Source: Bordetella pseudohinzii
Lineage (GTDB): Bacteria > Pseudomonadota > Gammaproteobacteria > Burkholderiales > Burkholderiaceae_B
DNA: 64,000 bases
Assembly (NCBI RefSeq): GCF_000657795.2
Contig: NZ_JHEP02000012.1
Span: forward strand, 62,001-126,000
Direction of reading: 5' to 3'
This document shows, one piece after another, positions 53,854 to 63,822 of this stretch. A program made the translations under genes and the position numbers. The notes under the pieces are model-generated. The model made no database searches. It had not been told where the DNA came from and worked only from the letters and a program-made list of their open reading frames with translations. Each line of letters opens with the position of its first letter. Within the stretch, counting starts at the first letter, position 1.

Positions 53854-54822
53854 ATGAAGCCGTTCGCGCGCTTGCTGTCGGGACTGGCCTTGGCGGGCAT
53901 GAGCAGCCTGGCCGCCGCCCAGGGCTATCCCGATAAACCCATCCGGCTGATCGTGCCCTTCCCGCCCGGCGGCGGCACCGACGTGCTCGCCCGGGAGGCG
54001 GCGATCAAGGTGGCCGGCAACACCGGCTGGAACATCGTCACGGAAAACCGTCCCGGGTCGGGCGGCAACATCGGCGTGGACGCGGTGGCCAAGTCGGCGC
54101 CGGACGGCTACTCCCTGGTGCTGGGCCAGACCAGCAATCTGGCCATCAACCCGACCCTGTACGCCAAGCTGCCCTACGACCCGGAAAAGGATCTCGCCGC
54201 CATCGGCCTGGTGGCCGACGCGCCGCTGGTGATCGTGGTGCCGGCCAACTCGCCCTTCAAGACCTTCGACGAGATGATCGCGGCGGCCAAGGCCAAGCCG
54301 GGAGCCCTGAATTTCGCCAGCTCAGGCAACGGCACGGTGGCCCACCTGGCCGCGGTGCAATTGCAGAACGCGGCGGGCATCCAGCTCACGCACATCCCGT
54401 ACAAGGGCGCGGCGCAAGCCTCCAATGACCTGATCGGCGGCCAGATCGACATGTATCTGTCGTCGGTGCCCACGCTCATCGGCCATGTGCGCAACGGCAA
54501 GATGCGGGCCCTGGCGGTGACTTCGGCGCAGCGCGTGCCGGACATGCCCGAGGTTCCCACGATCGCCGAGCGCGGCTTTCCGGGCTTCGAGGCGGTGACC
54601 TGGTTCGGCCTGGCGGCGCCCGCCGGCACCCCGAAAGACGTCGTGCAGCGCCTGAACACCGAGTTCAACAAAGCGCTCCAGGCCCAGGACCTGCGCGCCA
54701 AATACCAGGAACAAGGCGCGCGCGTGCTGACCAGCACCCCCGATGCCTTTGCCAAGCTCATCCACGACGACCGCCTCCGCTGGGGCAAGATCGTCAAGGA
54801 CTCGGGCGCGAAGGTCGAGTGA
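53854..54822 (+). CDS. Bug family tripartite tricarboxylate transporter substrate-binding protein
   Basis: A 322-residue receptor with a leader cleaved near A-A-A-Q-G (about 22) and the blocks P-D-K-P-I-R-L-I-V-P-F-P-P-G-G-G-T-D and E-N-R-P-G-S-G-G-N-I-G, then P-D-G-Y-S-L. An ATCGGAGAC site precedes the ATG. It opens an IclR-controlled operon with an RraA-type aldolase and a 2-hydroxyacid dehydrogenase, which suggests a hydroxylated di- or tricarboxylic acid ligand. Confidence 0.92.
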   Translation: MKPFARLLSGLALAGMSSLAAAQGYPDKPIRLIVPFPPGGGTDVLAREAAIKVAGNTGWNIVTENRPGSGGNIGVDAVAKSAPDGYSLVLGQTSNLAINPTLYAKLPYDPEKDLAAIGLVADAPLVIVVPANSPFKTFDEMIAAAKAKPGALNFASSGNGTVAHLAAVQLQNAAGIQLTHIPYKGAAQASNDLIGGQIDMYLSSVPTLIGHVRNGKMRALAVTSAQRVPDMPEVPTIAERGFPGFEAVTWFGLAAPAGTPKDVVQRLNTEFNKALQAQDLRAKYQEQGARVLTSTPDAFAKLIHDDRLRWGKIVKDSGAKVE

Positions 54823-54866
54823 TCCCGGCCTGCTCTCCTGATTCTCATCTGTTAATTGGAATTTTC

Positions 54867-55550
54867 ATGGCCACCCAGGACATCATCAAGGACTTCCCGC
54901 GCGTCAACGCGGACATCGTGCGCCGCGCCGCGGCGTTGCAGCCGGCTATCCTGGCCGACGTGGCGGGCCGCCGCGGCGCGCTGAGCGGCCGCATCCGCCC
55001 CCTGCATCCCGGCATGAAGCTGGCCGGCGCCGCGCTGACCGTCGAAGTCCGCCCCGGCGACAACCTCATGATCCATGCCGCGATCTCGCTGGCCCGCCCG
55101 GGCGACGTGCTGGTCATCGACGGCAAGGGCGACCTCAGCTCGGCGCTGATGGGCACCATCATGATGACCGCCTGCCGCAAACTGGGCATCGCCGGCGTGG
55201 TGATGGACGGCGCGGCGCGCGACGCGACCGAGATCATCGACATGGGCTATCCGGTCTTCGCCGCGGGCACCAATCCCAACGGCCCCACCAAGAACGTGCC
55301 CGGCCGCATCGGCCATCCCGTGTCGGTCGGCGGCGTGACCGTCCACCCCGGCGACTTCGTCATTGGCGACGCCGATGGCGTCGTGGTGGTCGAGCGCGAG
55401 AAAATCGCCGACCTGCTGCCTGCCGCCGAGAAGAAAGTGCGCGACGAAGCCGCGCGCATCGCCGCGATCCAGACCGGCGACACCGAGGCCAAATGGCTGC
55501 TGGCCGCCCTGCGCACCGCCGGCGTCCTGAAAGAAGGAGAGTCGCTGTGA
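54867..55550 (+). CDS. RraA family protein, HMG/CHA (4-carboxy-4-hydroxy-2-oxoadipate) aldolase-like
   Basis: The 227-residue protein is longer than the RNase E inhibitor RraA (about 160) and matches class II pyruvate aldolases of this fold. It has V-R-P-G-D-N-L near 64-70, P-G-D-V-L-V-I-D-G near 83-91, and the active-site V-M-D-G-A-A-R-D with Arg and Asp near 117-119. Such enzymes split 4-hydroxy-2-oxo acids to pyruvate. The start at 54867 has a weak GGA site. It overlaps the following dehydrogenase by 4 bases. Confidence 0.87.
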   Translation: MATQDIIKDFPRVNADIVRRAAALQPAILADVAGRRGALSGRIRPLHPGMKLAGAALTVEVRPGDNLMIHAAISLARPGDVLVIDGKGDLSSALMGTIMMTACRKLGIAGVVMDGAARDATEIIDMGYPVFAAGTNPNGPTKNVPGRIGHPVSVGGVTVHPGDFVIGDADGVVVVEREKIADLLPAAEKKVRDEAARIAAIQTGDTEAKWLLAALRTAGVLKEGESL

Positions 55551-56479
55551 GCCAGTCCGTCATCCTCGTGACCGCGGCCGACCTGGCCCCGGAAGCGGCC
55601 GCCCTGCTGCGGGATTTCAAACTGGTGTTCGCCGGCAAGACGCCCAGCGAAGCAGACATCGTGTCCTTGTGCCGCGAACACAACCCGGTCGCCATCATCG
55701 TGCGCTACAGCAAGGTAGGCGCCGCCGCCATGGACGCGGCGCCCGCGCTGCGCGTGATCTCCAAGCATGGCAGCGGCACCGACACCATCGACAAGGCCGC
55801 CGCCGCCCAGCGCGGCGTGCAAGTGGTGGCCGCGGCCGGCGCGAACGCCGCCGCCGTGGCCGAACATGCCCTGGCGCTGCTGCTGGCCTGCGCCAAATCG
55901 GTCGTGAGCCTGGATGCGCGCATGCGCGCGGGACATTGGGACAAATCGACCCACAAGAGCCTGGAACTGGACGGCAAGACCATTGGCCTGGTGGGCCTGG
56001 GCGCCATCGGCCGGCGCATGGCCGCCATGGCGCAGGGCCTGAACATGCGCGTGATCGGCTTTGATCCCTACGCCAAGGACCTGCCTGGCGATATCGAAAG
56101 CGGGCCGCTTGAAGCCATCTGGCGCGAAGCCGATGTGATATCGCTGCACTGCCCCCTGACCGACGAAAACCGCGGCATGGTCAATGCGGCAAACCTGGCG
56201 CGGTGCAAACCCGGCGTGATCCTCGTCAACACCGCGCGCGGCGGCCTGATCGACGAAAACGCGCTGCTGCAGGCGGTGCGGTCCGGCCAGGTCGGCGCCG
56301 CCGGCCTGGACAGCTTCGCCGTCGAACCCATGACGGCCGGCCACCCCTTCCACGAAGAAGCCCGCATCCTGCTCAGCCCGCACATCGGCGGCGTGACCCG
56401 CGAGGCCTACGTCAACATGGGCGTGGCCGCGGCGCGCAATGCGCTGGACGTGCTGGCCCGCGCGGCCGCCTCCGCCTGA
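55547..56479 (+). CDS. D-isomer-specific 2-hydroxyacid dehydrogenase (SerA-like catalytic domain)
   Basis: A 310-residue protein with the NAD motif V-G-L-G-A-I-G near 147-153 and the catalytic Arg in T-A-R-G-G, Glu in V-E-P-M and His in P-H-I-G-G. It lacks the regulatory ACT domain of phosphoglycerate dehydrogenase. The GTG start forms a GTGA overlap with the aldolase gene and has AAGGAGA upstream. It probably reduces a 2-oxo acid or oxidises a 2-hydroxy acid around the aldolase step. Confidence 0.9.
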   Translation: MSQSVILVTAADLAPEAAALLRDFKLVFAGKTPSEADIVSLCREHNPVAIIVRYSKVGAAAMDAAPALRVISKHGSGTDTIDKAAAAQRGVQVVAAAGANAAAVAEHALALLLACAKSVVSLDARMRAGHWDKSTHKSLELDGKTIGLVGLGAIGRRMAAMAQGLNMRVIGFDPYAKDLPGDIESGPLEAIWREADVISLHCPLTDENRGMVNAANLARCKPGVILVNTARGGLIDENALLQAVRSGQVGAAGLDSFAVEPMTAGHPFHEEARILLSPHIGGVTREAYVNMGVAAARNALDVLARAAASA

Positions 56480-56526
56480 GGGACCGCGCCATGCCGCCTG
56501 GATGACACAAGGGTTTGCGGCGGCCG

Positions 56527-57546
56527 CTATTCGGCCTTGGCGTTGATGGCCTTGACGATCTCGGCCTGCCGGACGGTCTCGGTCTTGATGTAGTCGCCCA
56601 GCTGTTGCGCCGTGCCGCCTTCCACCGTAATGCCGCTGGCCTCCAGCCGCGTCTTCACTTGCGGATCGGCCAGCACCTGGTTGGCGACGGCGTTCAGTTT
56701 GTCGATGATGGGCTGGGCGACGCCGGCGGAGGTCAGCAAGGCAAAGCAGGTATCGCTGACCAGCTCCGGCATGCCCAGCTCCGTGGTGCTGGGCACCTGC
56801 GGCAGCACCGGCGAGCGCGTCGTGGACATCACCGCCAAACCCTTGACGCGGCCCTCCTTGACGTAAGGGACCATCATGATCACCAGCGGCAGCATCGAGT
56901 CCAGCTGGCCCGACAGCAGATCCGTGGTCGCCGTGCCGGGCGTCGTGTAGGGCACGTGCACCAGCTTGGCCCCGGCCTCTTGCTGGATCATCGCCCCGGC
57001 GATGTGCCACGAACTGCCCGTGCCGGTCGAGCCATAGGTCAGGCCGTTAGGCCGGCGCTTCGACAGCGCGATGTAGTCCTTCAGATTCTGCACCGGCAGG
57101 TCTTTGTTGACCGCGAGGATGTTGGGCACGCAGCCCACCTTGGTAATGGGCGAGAAATCCTTCCGCGAATCGAAGCCGGGCGCTTTGTACAGCGCCATAT
57201 TGGTGGCCAGGGGGCCCGTCCAGCTCAACACGATGGTGTAGCCATCGGCCTCGGCCCGCGCCGCCTCGGCCATGCCGATATTGCCGCCCGCGCCCGGCCG
57301 GTTGAACACGGCGACAGGCTGGCCCAGGCGTTTCGACATTTCATCGGCCAGCAGTCGCGCGGTCGGATCCGACGAACCACCGGGTCCGGCGGGCACGATC
57401 ATGCGCAATGGCTTGGCGGGCCACTCGCCGGCCGCCGCGCCGGCCGGCCCCGCCGCCAAGGCCAGCGCGGCGGTCAGGCCGGCGGATACGGCCCGGCCGG
57501 CAAGGACGCGAACGCCTGTGCCGCGGCCGATGGCGTTTTGCTTCAT
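56527..57546 (-). CDS. Bug family tripartite tricarboxylate transporter substrate-binding protein
   Basis: The 339-residue receptor has a long leader (basic start, hydrophobic core, cleavage near G-A-A-A-G, about 38), then W-P-A-K-P-L-R-M-I-V-P-A-G-P-G-G-S-S-D and F-N-R-P-G-A-G-G-N-I-G and A-D-G-Y-T-I. It is the last gene of a unit with two AtuA-type genes upstream on the same strand (64-base gap), so it likely imports the substrate of that unit. Confidence 0.9.
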   Translation of the reverse strand: MKQNAIGRGTGVRVLAGRAVSAGLTAALALAAGPAGAAAGEWPAKPLRMIVPAGPGGSSDPTARLLADEMSKRLGQPVAVFNRPGAGGNIGMAEAARAEADGYTIVLSWTGPLATNMALYKAPGFDSRKDFSPITKVGCVPNILAVNKDLPVQNLKDYIALSKRRPNGLTYGSTGTGSSWHIAGAMIQQEAGAKLVHVPYTTPGTATTDLLSGQLDSMLPLVIMMVPYVKEGRVKGLAVMSTTRSPVLPQVPSTTELGMPELVSDTCFALLTSAGVAQPIIDKLNAVANQVLADPQVKTRLEASGITVEGGTAQQLGDYIKTETVRQAEIVKAINAKAE

Positions 57547-57610
57547 GGTGTTGTCTCCTGGAGTGGGTTATGTGTCCCAATGGATCATGAAAAGGCCGCG
57601 CCCGGGCCGG

Positions 57611-58972
57611 CTAGGGATGCGTATGCACGCTCAGCTGGAATGGCACCCGGTGGCGCGGCACCAGCGCCGAATTCAAGCCCACCACGGCGCGCACTCTCGA
57701 ACCTGGCGAAGTCGTGGCCCACTTGCCGGTGCCGTATGCGCCGTTGACGGCCAGGGGATCGACTTCCTGGCGCAGCTTCTCCGCCTCGGCGCGCGTGTCG
57801 GTGCGGATGGCGATGCGCAAGACCACCTCGTATGGCTCGCCGCGCGCCGGCGGCGTGGACTCGCGATGCACCGCGTTCAGGCCCACGTAGTCCATGCGCA
57901 TCTCCCTGGGCGCCAGGCCGACTTTGCGAAAGCGCTGGCGCAGGATGTCCTGGGTCAGCTCGGCGCGGGCCAGCGCGCCCGGGCCGGCGAACAACACCAT
58001 TTCTTCGGTCATATAGCCTTCGTCCAACCCGATCAAGGCCTTCAGGGTGTCGGTGCGGGGCCGGCCGGCCTGGTCGATCAGCACCTCCACGCGGTCCGGG
58101 CCCGCTTGCCGGAAGGCGACGCGGGTCAGGTCGGCAATGCAGTCCGGGCACAGATAGCTGGCCGGATCCTGCACTTCGTAGATCAGCTGCTCCTTGCAGG
58201 TGGCTTCCGACACCAGGCCGCCCGTGCCGGGCAGCTTGGTGATGAAGGCCGTGGTCTGCGTCACTTCGGCGATCGGCGCGCCGACATTGGCCAGATCAGG
58301 CACCTCCTTGTAGCCGGGGTCGGCGAAATACCCTCCCGTGACCTGGGTGCCGCATTCCATCAGATGGCCGATGATCATGCCGCGCGCCATGGCATGGCAG
58401 TCGTCGAACGACCAGCCGAACTCATGGGCCAGCGGCCCCAGGTAGACACAGCCATCGGCCACCCTTGTCGTGATGACGACATCGGCGCCCTGCGCCAGGG
58501 CCTGCGCGATACCCTCGGCGCCCAGATAGGTCTCGGCCGACAGAATCCGCTCGCGCGCCTCGGCGATGGGCCTGCCCGTCTCCTTGAAATCCAGGCCCAT
58601 GTCGGCAATCGCCTCATGAAGCACGCCGCCGGACACCGCCACGATCTTCAGGTCCTCGATGCCCAGCTCTGCGGCCAATTGCGTCAGGCGCTGCGCGGCC
58701 GCGGCCGGATCGAGCCAACCCGCATTGGTGACGATGCGTATGCCCTGGCGCTTGCAGTCGCGCAGAATGGGGCGCATGCGCTCGACCAGGTAGGGGTCGT
58801 ACGGCACCATGGCGGCATTGTCCATGCGCGCGACCTGCGCGGCGCTCATGGTGACTTCTGACATCGAATCGAAGCACAGATAGTCCAATTGGCCACGCGC
58901 CACCAGGTCCGGCGCGTGATCGAAGCGGTCGCGCGCCCACGCGGCGCCGCATCCCAGCCTGATGGTCTTCAT
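57611..58972 (-). CDS. AtuA family (DUF1446) acyclic-terpene-utilisation-like protein
   Basis: A 453-residue protein matching the large domain of AtuA: L-G-C-G-A-A-W-A-R-D-R near the start, D-Y-L-C-F-D-S-M-S-E near 30-39, T-N-A-G-W near 81-85, T-R-V-A-D-G-C-V-Y-L-G-P and M-E-C-G-T-Q-V-T-G-G-Y. AtuA is linked to citronellol/geraniol degradation in Pseudomonas, but its reaction is unresolved and homologues occur in other acid pathways. It overlaps the small AtuA-like gene by 4 bases. The terpene CoA carboxylase genes are absent here, so the substrate may differ. Confidence 0.87.
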   Translation of the reverse strand: MKTIRLGCGAAWARDRFDHAPDLVARGQLDYLCFDSMSEVTMSAAQVARMDNAAMVPYDPYLVERMRPILRDCKRQGIRIVTNAGWLDPAAAAQRLTQLAAELGIEDLKIVAVSGGVLHEAIADMGLDFKETGRPIAEARERILSAETYLGAEGIAQALAQGADVVITTRVADGCVYLGPLAHEFGWSFDDCHAMARGMIIGHLMECGTQVTGGYFADPGYKEVPDLANVGAPIAEVTQTTAFITKLPGTGGLVSEATCKEQLIYEVQDPASYLCPDCIADLTRVAFRQAGPDRVEVLIDQAGRPRTDTLKALIGLDEGYMTEEMVLFAGPGALARAELTQDILRQRFRKVGLAPREMRMDYVGLNAVHRESTPPARGEPYEVVLRIAIRTDTRAEAEKLRQEVDPLAVNGAYGTGKWATTSPGSRVRAVVGLNSALVPRHRVPFQLSVHTHP

Positions 58973-59328
58973 GCGGCCTCCGCCATCGAACGGGAGCGCT
59001 CGGGGGTATCGTCGGGCACCGCCAGCGGCAGGCTCAACATCAGCGAGGCCAGGGCCTTGCCCGACTCCTCGAAGGCCAGCGTCCGCGAGCGTCCGCCGTC
59101 CAGCACATTCTCCAGCACGAAATTCAACGCCCCGATGGCGGGCAATTCATAGCGCTGGATGGCTCCCTTGGTGATGGGCCCGTAAAGACGGCCGACCGCC
59201 TCGACCGTGACCTGTTCGCGGATCAGCGGAAACAGCGCGGCATCGTAGGCGATGACCGACACATTGGAATCGTTGCCCTTCTCTCCGGACCGGGAATGCG
59301 CCAATTCGCGCAATGCGACGGTTTTCAT
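58969..59328 (-). CDS. AtuA C-terminal-like small protein
   Basis: A 119-residue protein with L-A-H-S-R-S-G-E-K-G-N-D-S-N (10-23) and I-G-A-L-N-F-V-L-E-N-V-L-D-G-G, the signature of the small domain that is fused to the C-terminus in full-length AtuA proteins. It is the first gene of the unit and overlaps the large-domain gene as ATGA, so the two parts probably form one complex. The A+T-rich gap 59329-59465 is its probable promoter. Confidence 0.85.
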   Translation of the reverse strand: MKTVALRELAHSRSGEKGNDSNVSVIAYDAALFPLIREQVTVEAVGRLYGPITKGAIQRYELPAIGALNFVLENVLDGGRSRTLAFEESGKALASLMLSLPLAVPDDTPERSRSMAEAA

Positions 59329-59465
59329 GAAACGTCCCTGTTGCAGAGCCCTGGCAGACTCGCGCCCCCCCCGGGCCGCGATGCCGGCCTGCCAGAACAG
59401 GGACTATCCTACGGAGAGACCATATATTAGTTAAATCAAATCTTGTTTAAGAATAATAAGATTTT

Positions 59466-60413
59466 CTAATAATTTGCCCGTGGGCCGGCAGCGGGTTTAT
59501 CGCGCAAGGACCGCAATGTTTTCTCCGCCTTCAGCATGGCCATGAACGCCTGCGCCGACGGCGACAGCGTCTTGTTCTTGAGCCGCACGATGCTCAAGCG
59601 CCGGTCCATCCCCTTGATATCCACCGGCCGCGTGCGCAGGCGGCGGTCCACCGCGAGATCAAAGCCGCTTTCCGGCAGCAAGGCCACCCCCAGCCCGGCC
59701 TGCACCATGCCAATGGCCGTGGTGTTGTACGAGGCCTGGCAGGTCGCCATGGCGATCCGCCCCTGGGCCGCGAACGCCGTGTCGACGATACGCCGCACCG
59801 TGCTGCCGGGCGCCATCAATATCAGGTCATGCCGCGAAAGCTCATCGATATCCACGACCTTCGCCTCTTGCACCGGATGGCCCTCCAGATACAGCAGGCT
59901 GATGGTTTCGTGCAGCAAAGGGTGGATGGACAAATTGGCCGAAGGGTTGGGCACATCGGTGATGCCGAAATCGATCTCGCCGCGCATCACCATGCCCACC
60001 ACCTGATCGCCCAAGCCGTCGCTGACCATGAAGGACACCCCGGGATAATCGCGGCGAAAACGGGCGATGCGGCCAGGCAGATACTGCATGGCCACCGACG
60101 GCAGGCAGCCCAGCCGGACCGTGCCCGTGCGCTTATGCCGGATATCCTGCGTCGCGCCCACCACATCATCGAGCTGCTGCACCATCCCCGACAGCACCGG
60201 CACCAACTCGACGCCGATATCCGTCAAACGCAATTGGCGCGTCGTGCGCTCAAAAAGCTTCAGGCCCAGCGCCTCCTCCAGCAAGCGGATCTGCTGCGTA
60301 ATCGCCGGCTGAGTGCGGTGCAGCACCTCGGCCGCGCGCGTAAAACTGCCAAAACGGCTGACGGCCAGAAAGGCTCGCAGCTGCAAGAGCGAAATATTGA
60401 GTGAAGCGCCCAT
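59466..60413 (-). CDS. LysR family transcriptional regulator
   Basis: The 315-residue protein has an N-terminal HTH (L-L-Q-L-R-A-F-L-A-V-S-R-F-G-S-F-T-R-A, then T-Q-P-A-I-T-Q-Q-I) and an effector domain. ATG at 60413 is preferred; GTG at 60416 is also in frame. It lies upstream of and on the same strand as the AtuA/Bug unit, 137 bases away, and likely regulates it. Confidence 0.9.
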   Translation of the reverse strand: MGASLNISLLQLRAFLAVSRFGSFTRAAEVLHRTQPAITQQIRLLEEALGLKLFERTTRQLRLTDIGVELVPVLSGMVQQLDDVVGATQDIRHKRTGTVRLGCLPSVAMQYLPGRIARFRRDYPGVSFMVSDGLGDQVVGMVMRGEIDFGITDVPNPSANLSIHPLLHETISLLYLEGHPVQEAKVVDIDELSRHDLILMAPGSTVRRIVDTAFAAQGRIAMATCQASYNTTAIGMVQAGLGVALLPESGFDLAVDRRLRTRPVDIKGMDRRLSIVRLKNKTLSPSAQAFMAMLKAEKTLRSLRDKPAAGPRANY

Positions 60414-60500
60414 CACAGCCCCCGCAAAATGAAATACGGCACAGCGTACCCCAAGCGCCGCAGTTGGTGATCGGACAGGACGAGAACCACTATTTTTAGT

Positions 60501-60538
60501 CTATTATGGACAATAATTATTTTATTTGTCCATAATAG
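60501..60538. promoter_or_regulatory. Perfect 13-base inverted repeat, hipB autoregulatory operator
   Basis: CTATTATGGACAA and its exact reverse complement are separated by a 12-base A+T-only spacer, ending 5 bases before the hipB start codon. The position and symmetry fit autorepression by the HipB-like protein encoded next. -10-like TATTAT lies inside the left arm, so binding would cover the promoter. Confidence 0.75.
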
Positions 60539-60543
60539 CGAAC

Positions 60544-60909
60544 ATGCCGAGCAAGCCGCCTATTGTGTTTCCCCAGGAACAGCGCCTGCTCTCCGCACTT
60601 GGAGAGCGGCTGCGCCTTGCCCGCAAGCGACGCAAGCTGAGCAATGCCGTCGTGGCACAACGCGCGGGCATCTCAAGAACGACTTTGTACAAAGTGGAGG
60701 CCGGCGATCCGGGCGCTACGTTGGGATCCTATGTCCGCGTCATGGCCGTGCTCGGGCTTGAGGGCGACCTCAACCAACTTGGCGCCGACGACAGGATAGG
60801 CCGGAAATTACAGGACTTGGAGCTCGAGCCCGCTCCCAAGCGCCGCACGGCTGCGCGAGCCAAGCCGGTCAAATCCCCGCCAGCCTCGGACACTGAGGAA
60901 TCCACATGA
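60544..60909 (+). CDS. HipB-like XRE family antitoxin/regulator
   Basis: A 121-residue protein with an N-terminal XRE helix-turn-helix (about 17-72; L-G-E-R-L-R-L-A-R-K-R-R-K-L-S, G-I-S-R-T-T-L-Y-K-V-E-A-G) and a basic, low-complexity tail. In HipBA modules this subunit binds DNA and neutralises the HipA kinase. The ATG at 60544 is preferred over TTG at 60526, which lies inside the operator arm. Its stop overlaps the start of a truncated hipA, so the partner toxin is missing. Confidence 0.82.
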   Translation: MPSKPPIVFPQEQRLLSALGERLRLARKRRKLSNAVVAQRAGISRTTLYKVEAGDPGATLGSYVRVMAVLGLEGDLNQLGADDRIGRKLQDLELEPAPKRRTAARAKPVKSPPASDTEEST

Positions 60910-61055
60910 GCGCACAAGACAACCACCTGGAAGTCTGGCTCGACGACGAATTCGGTCCTGCGCGCCCCGTCGGCACGCTCGCCCATGGCCGGAGGCTGCC
61001 CGTCGGATGCGTATTAGCCGTGCAGATATTGTCACCTGGGTTGGCTTCCCAGTGA
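60906..61055 (+). pseudogene. Truncated hipA remnant (N-terminal stub)
   Basis: The ATG overlaps the hipB stop (ATGA). The first 27 codons read like a HipA N-terminus (L-E-V-W-L-D-D, then R-P-V-G-T-L-A-H), then the match is lost and a stop comes after 49 residues, whereas HipA kinases are about 400 residues or longer. The kinase domain is gone. The break lies 23 bases from the 3' end of tRNA-Gly, suggesting loss through recombination at the tRNA gene. Confidence 0.65.
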
Positions 61056-61077
61056 CATGATGGGGGCAAAGCGATAT

Positions 61078-61151
61078 TGGAGCGGGTGATGGGAATCGAA
61101 CCCACGCTTGAGGCTTGGGAAGCCGCCGTTCTACCATTGAACTACACCCGC
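61078..61151 (-). tRNA. tRNA-Gly (CCC anticodon)
   Basis: The 74-base gene includes an encoded CCA end. Acceptor GCGGGTG/CACCCGC pairs fully, the D arm GTTC/GAAC and T arm GTGGG/CCCAT with TTCGATT loop are canonical, and the anticodon loop is TTCCCAA, giving CCC, which reads GGG codons. The anticodon stem GCGGC/GCCTC has one C-T mismatch. Its 3' end faces the hipA remnant. Confidence 0.92.
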
Positions 61152-61245
61152 CTCGGGGAGGCTGGCGCTGGGCGCCGGCAGGGCCGGTGTCAGCGCAGGC
61201 GCGAATTATAGCTCGCCTTTGGCCGCATGGGGCCGCGGCCGCGGC

Positions 61246-61626
61246 CTAGTCGGCGCGTTCGGAAATCTCGATGAGATTCAGGTCGGGATCGCGCAGGTAG
61301 ATGGAGCGCAAGGGATGGACGGCGCCGGTGCGGCGCACCGGGCCTTCGACGATGGCCGCGCCCTTTGCCTTTAGGCGGGCGATCACGTCATCTAGCGGGA
61401 TGGCGGCGATAAAGCACAGGTCCAGCGCGCCCGGGACGGGCAGGTGGGCCTTGGGTTCGAATTCGCCGCCCTTGATATGCAGGTTGATTTTCTGGTTGCC
61501 GAACCGGAAGGCTTTGCGGCCCTGGCCGAAGGTCTCCAGCGTCATGCCCAGCAGGCCGGCGTAGAAGTCCACGCAGGCGGCCTCGTCGGTGGTGGTGAGG
61601 ACGAGATGGTCCAGATGGTCGATCAT
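61246..61626 (-). CDS. VOC family protein (glyoxalase/bleomycin resistance fold)
   Basis: A 126-residue single VOC domain starting M-I-D-H-L-D-H-L-V-L, with F-Y-A-G-L-L-G-M near 22-29, K-I-N-L-H near 46-50 and D-P-D-L-N-L-I-E-I-S-E at the C-terminus. His near the start, His50 and the late Glu are candidate metal ligands. The longest frame from 61944 overlaps trmB and is not credible. The family covers glyoxalases, dioxygenases and thiol transferases; the function here is unknown. Confidence 0.87.
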   Translation of the reverse strand: MIDHLDHLVLTTTDEAACVDFYAGLLGMTLETFGQGRKAFRFGNQKINLHIKGGEFEPKAHLPVPGALDLCFIAAIPLDDVIARLKAKGAAIVEGPVRRTGAVHPLRSIYLRDPDLNLIEISERAD

Positions 61627-61750
61627 GATGGGCGCCCCGGGTTGCTTGCGGCCATGGTAACGCGCCCGCGGTCGGCGGCAGGAGCCGGGCGCCCGGCGGA
61701 CATGCGACCCTATTTTTTGGAGGCCGGCGCCTCCCACTACAATCCGGGGT

Positions 61751-63489
<1,739 letters not shown>

Positions 63490-63490
63490 T

Positions 63491-63691
63491 ATGCAGATTA
63501 CCCTCAACGGTCAGGCGCGCGAGCTGCCGGCCGCCACCACCGTCATCGGCCTGCTCGAAATCCTGGGCTACGCGGGCAAGCGCGTCGCGGTCGAACGCAA
63601 TGGCGAAATCGTGCCCAAAAGCAAGCATGCCGGCACGCCGCTGTCCGAGGGCGACCAGGTCGAGATCGTGGTGGCCGTCGGCGGGGGCTGA
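63491..63691 (+). CDS. thiS: Sulfur carrier protein ThiS
   Basis: A 66-residue ubiquitin-like protein, M-Q-I-T-L-N-G at the start and V-A-V-G-G-G at the end; the terminal Gly-Gly is the site of adenylation and thiocarboxylation by ThiF in thiazole synthesis for vitamin B1. The ATG at 63491 lies one base after the pip stop. The usual partner thiG does not follow; the next gene is kbp. Confidence 0.92.
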   Translation: MQITLNGQARELPAATTVIGLLEILGYAGKRVAVERNGEIVPKSKHAGTPLSEGDQVEIVVAVGGG

Positions 63692-63822
63692 GCCCTGGGC
63701 TAGCAAGCTGTTACAACCTCGTCATTCCGCCGACATGCACCCTTGCCCATAATCGAGCCTGGCGCCAGGGTAAACAGGCCCTGGCCCTCGTTGTCATCAA
63801 CAACCGGAAAAGGAACAAGACC

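Noticed and set aside
61717-61743. TTGGAG-N15-TACAAT as promoter giving a nearly leaderless trmB transcript
   Set aside because: The spacer is short and the -35 weak; transcription would start at the ATG itself. Not strong enough to annotate.
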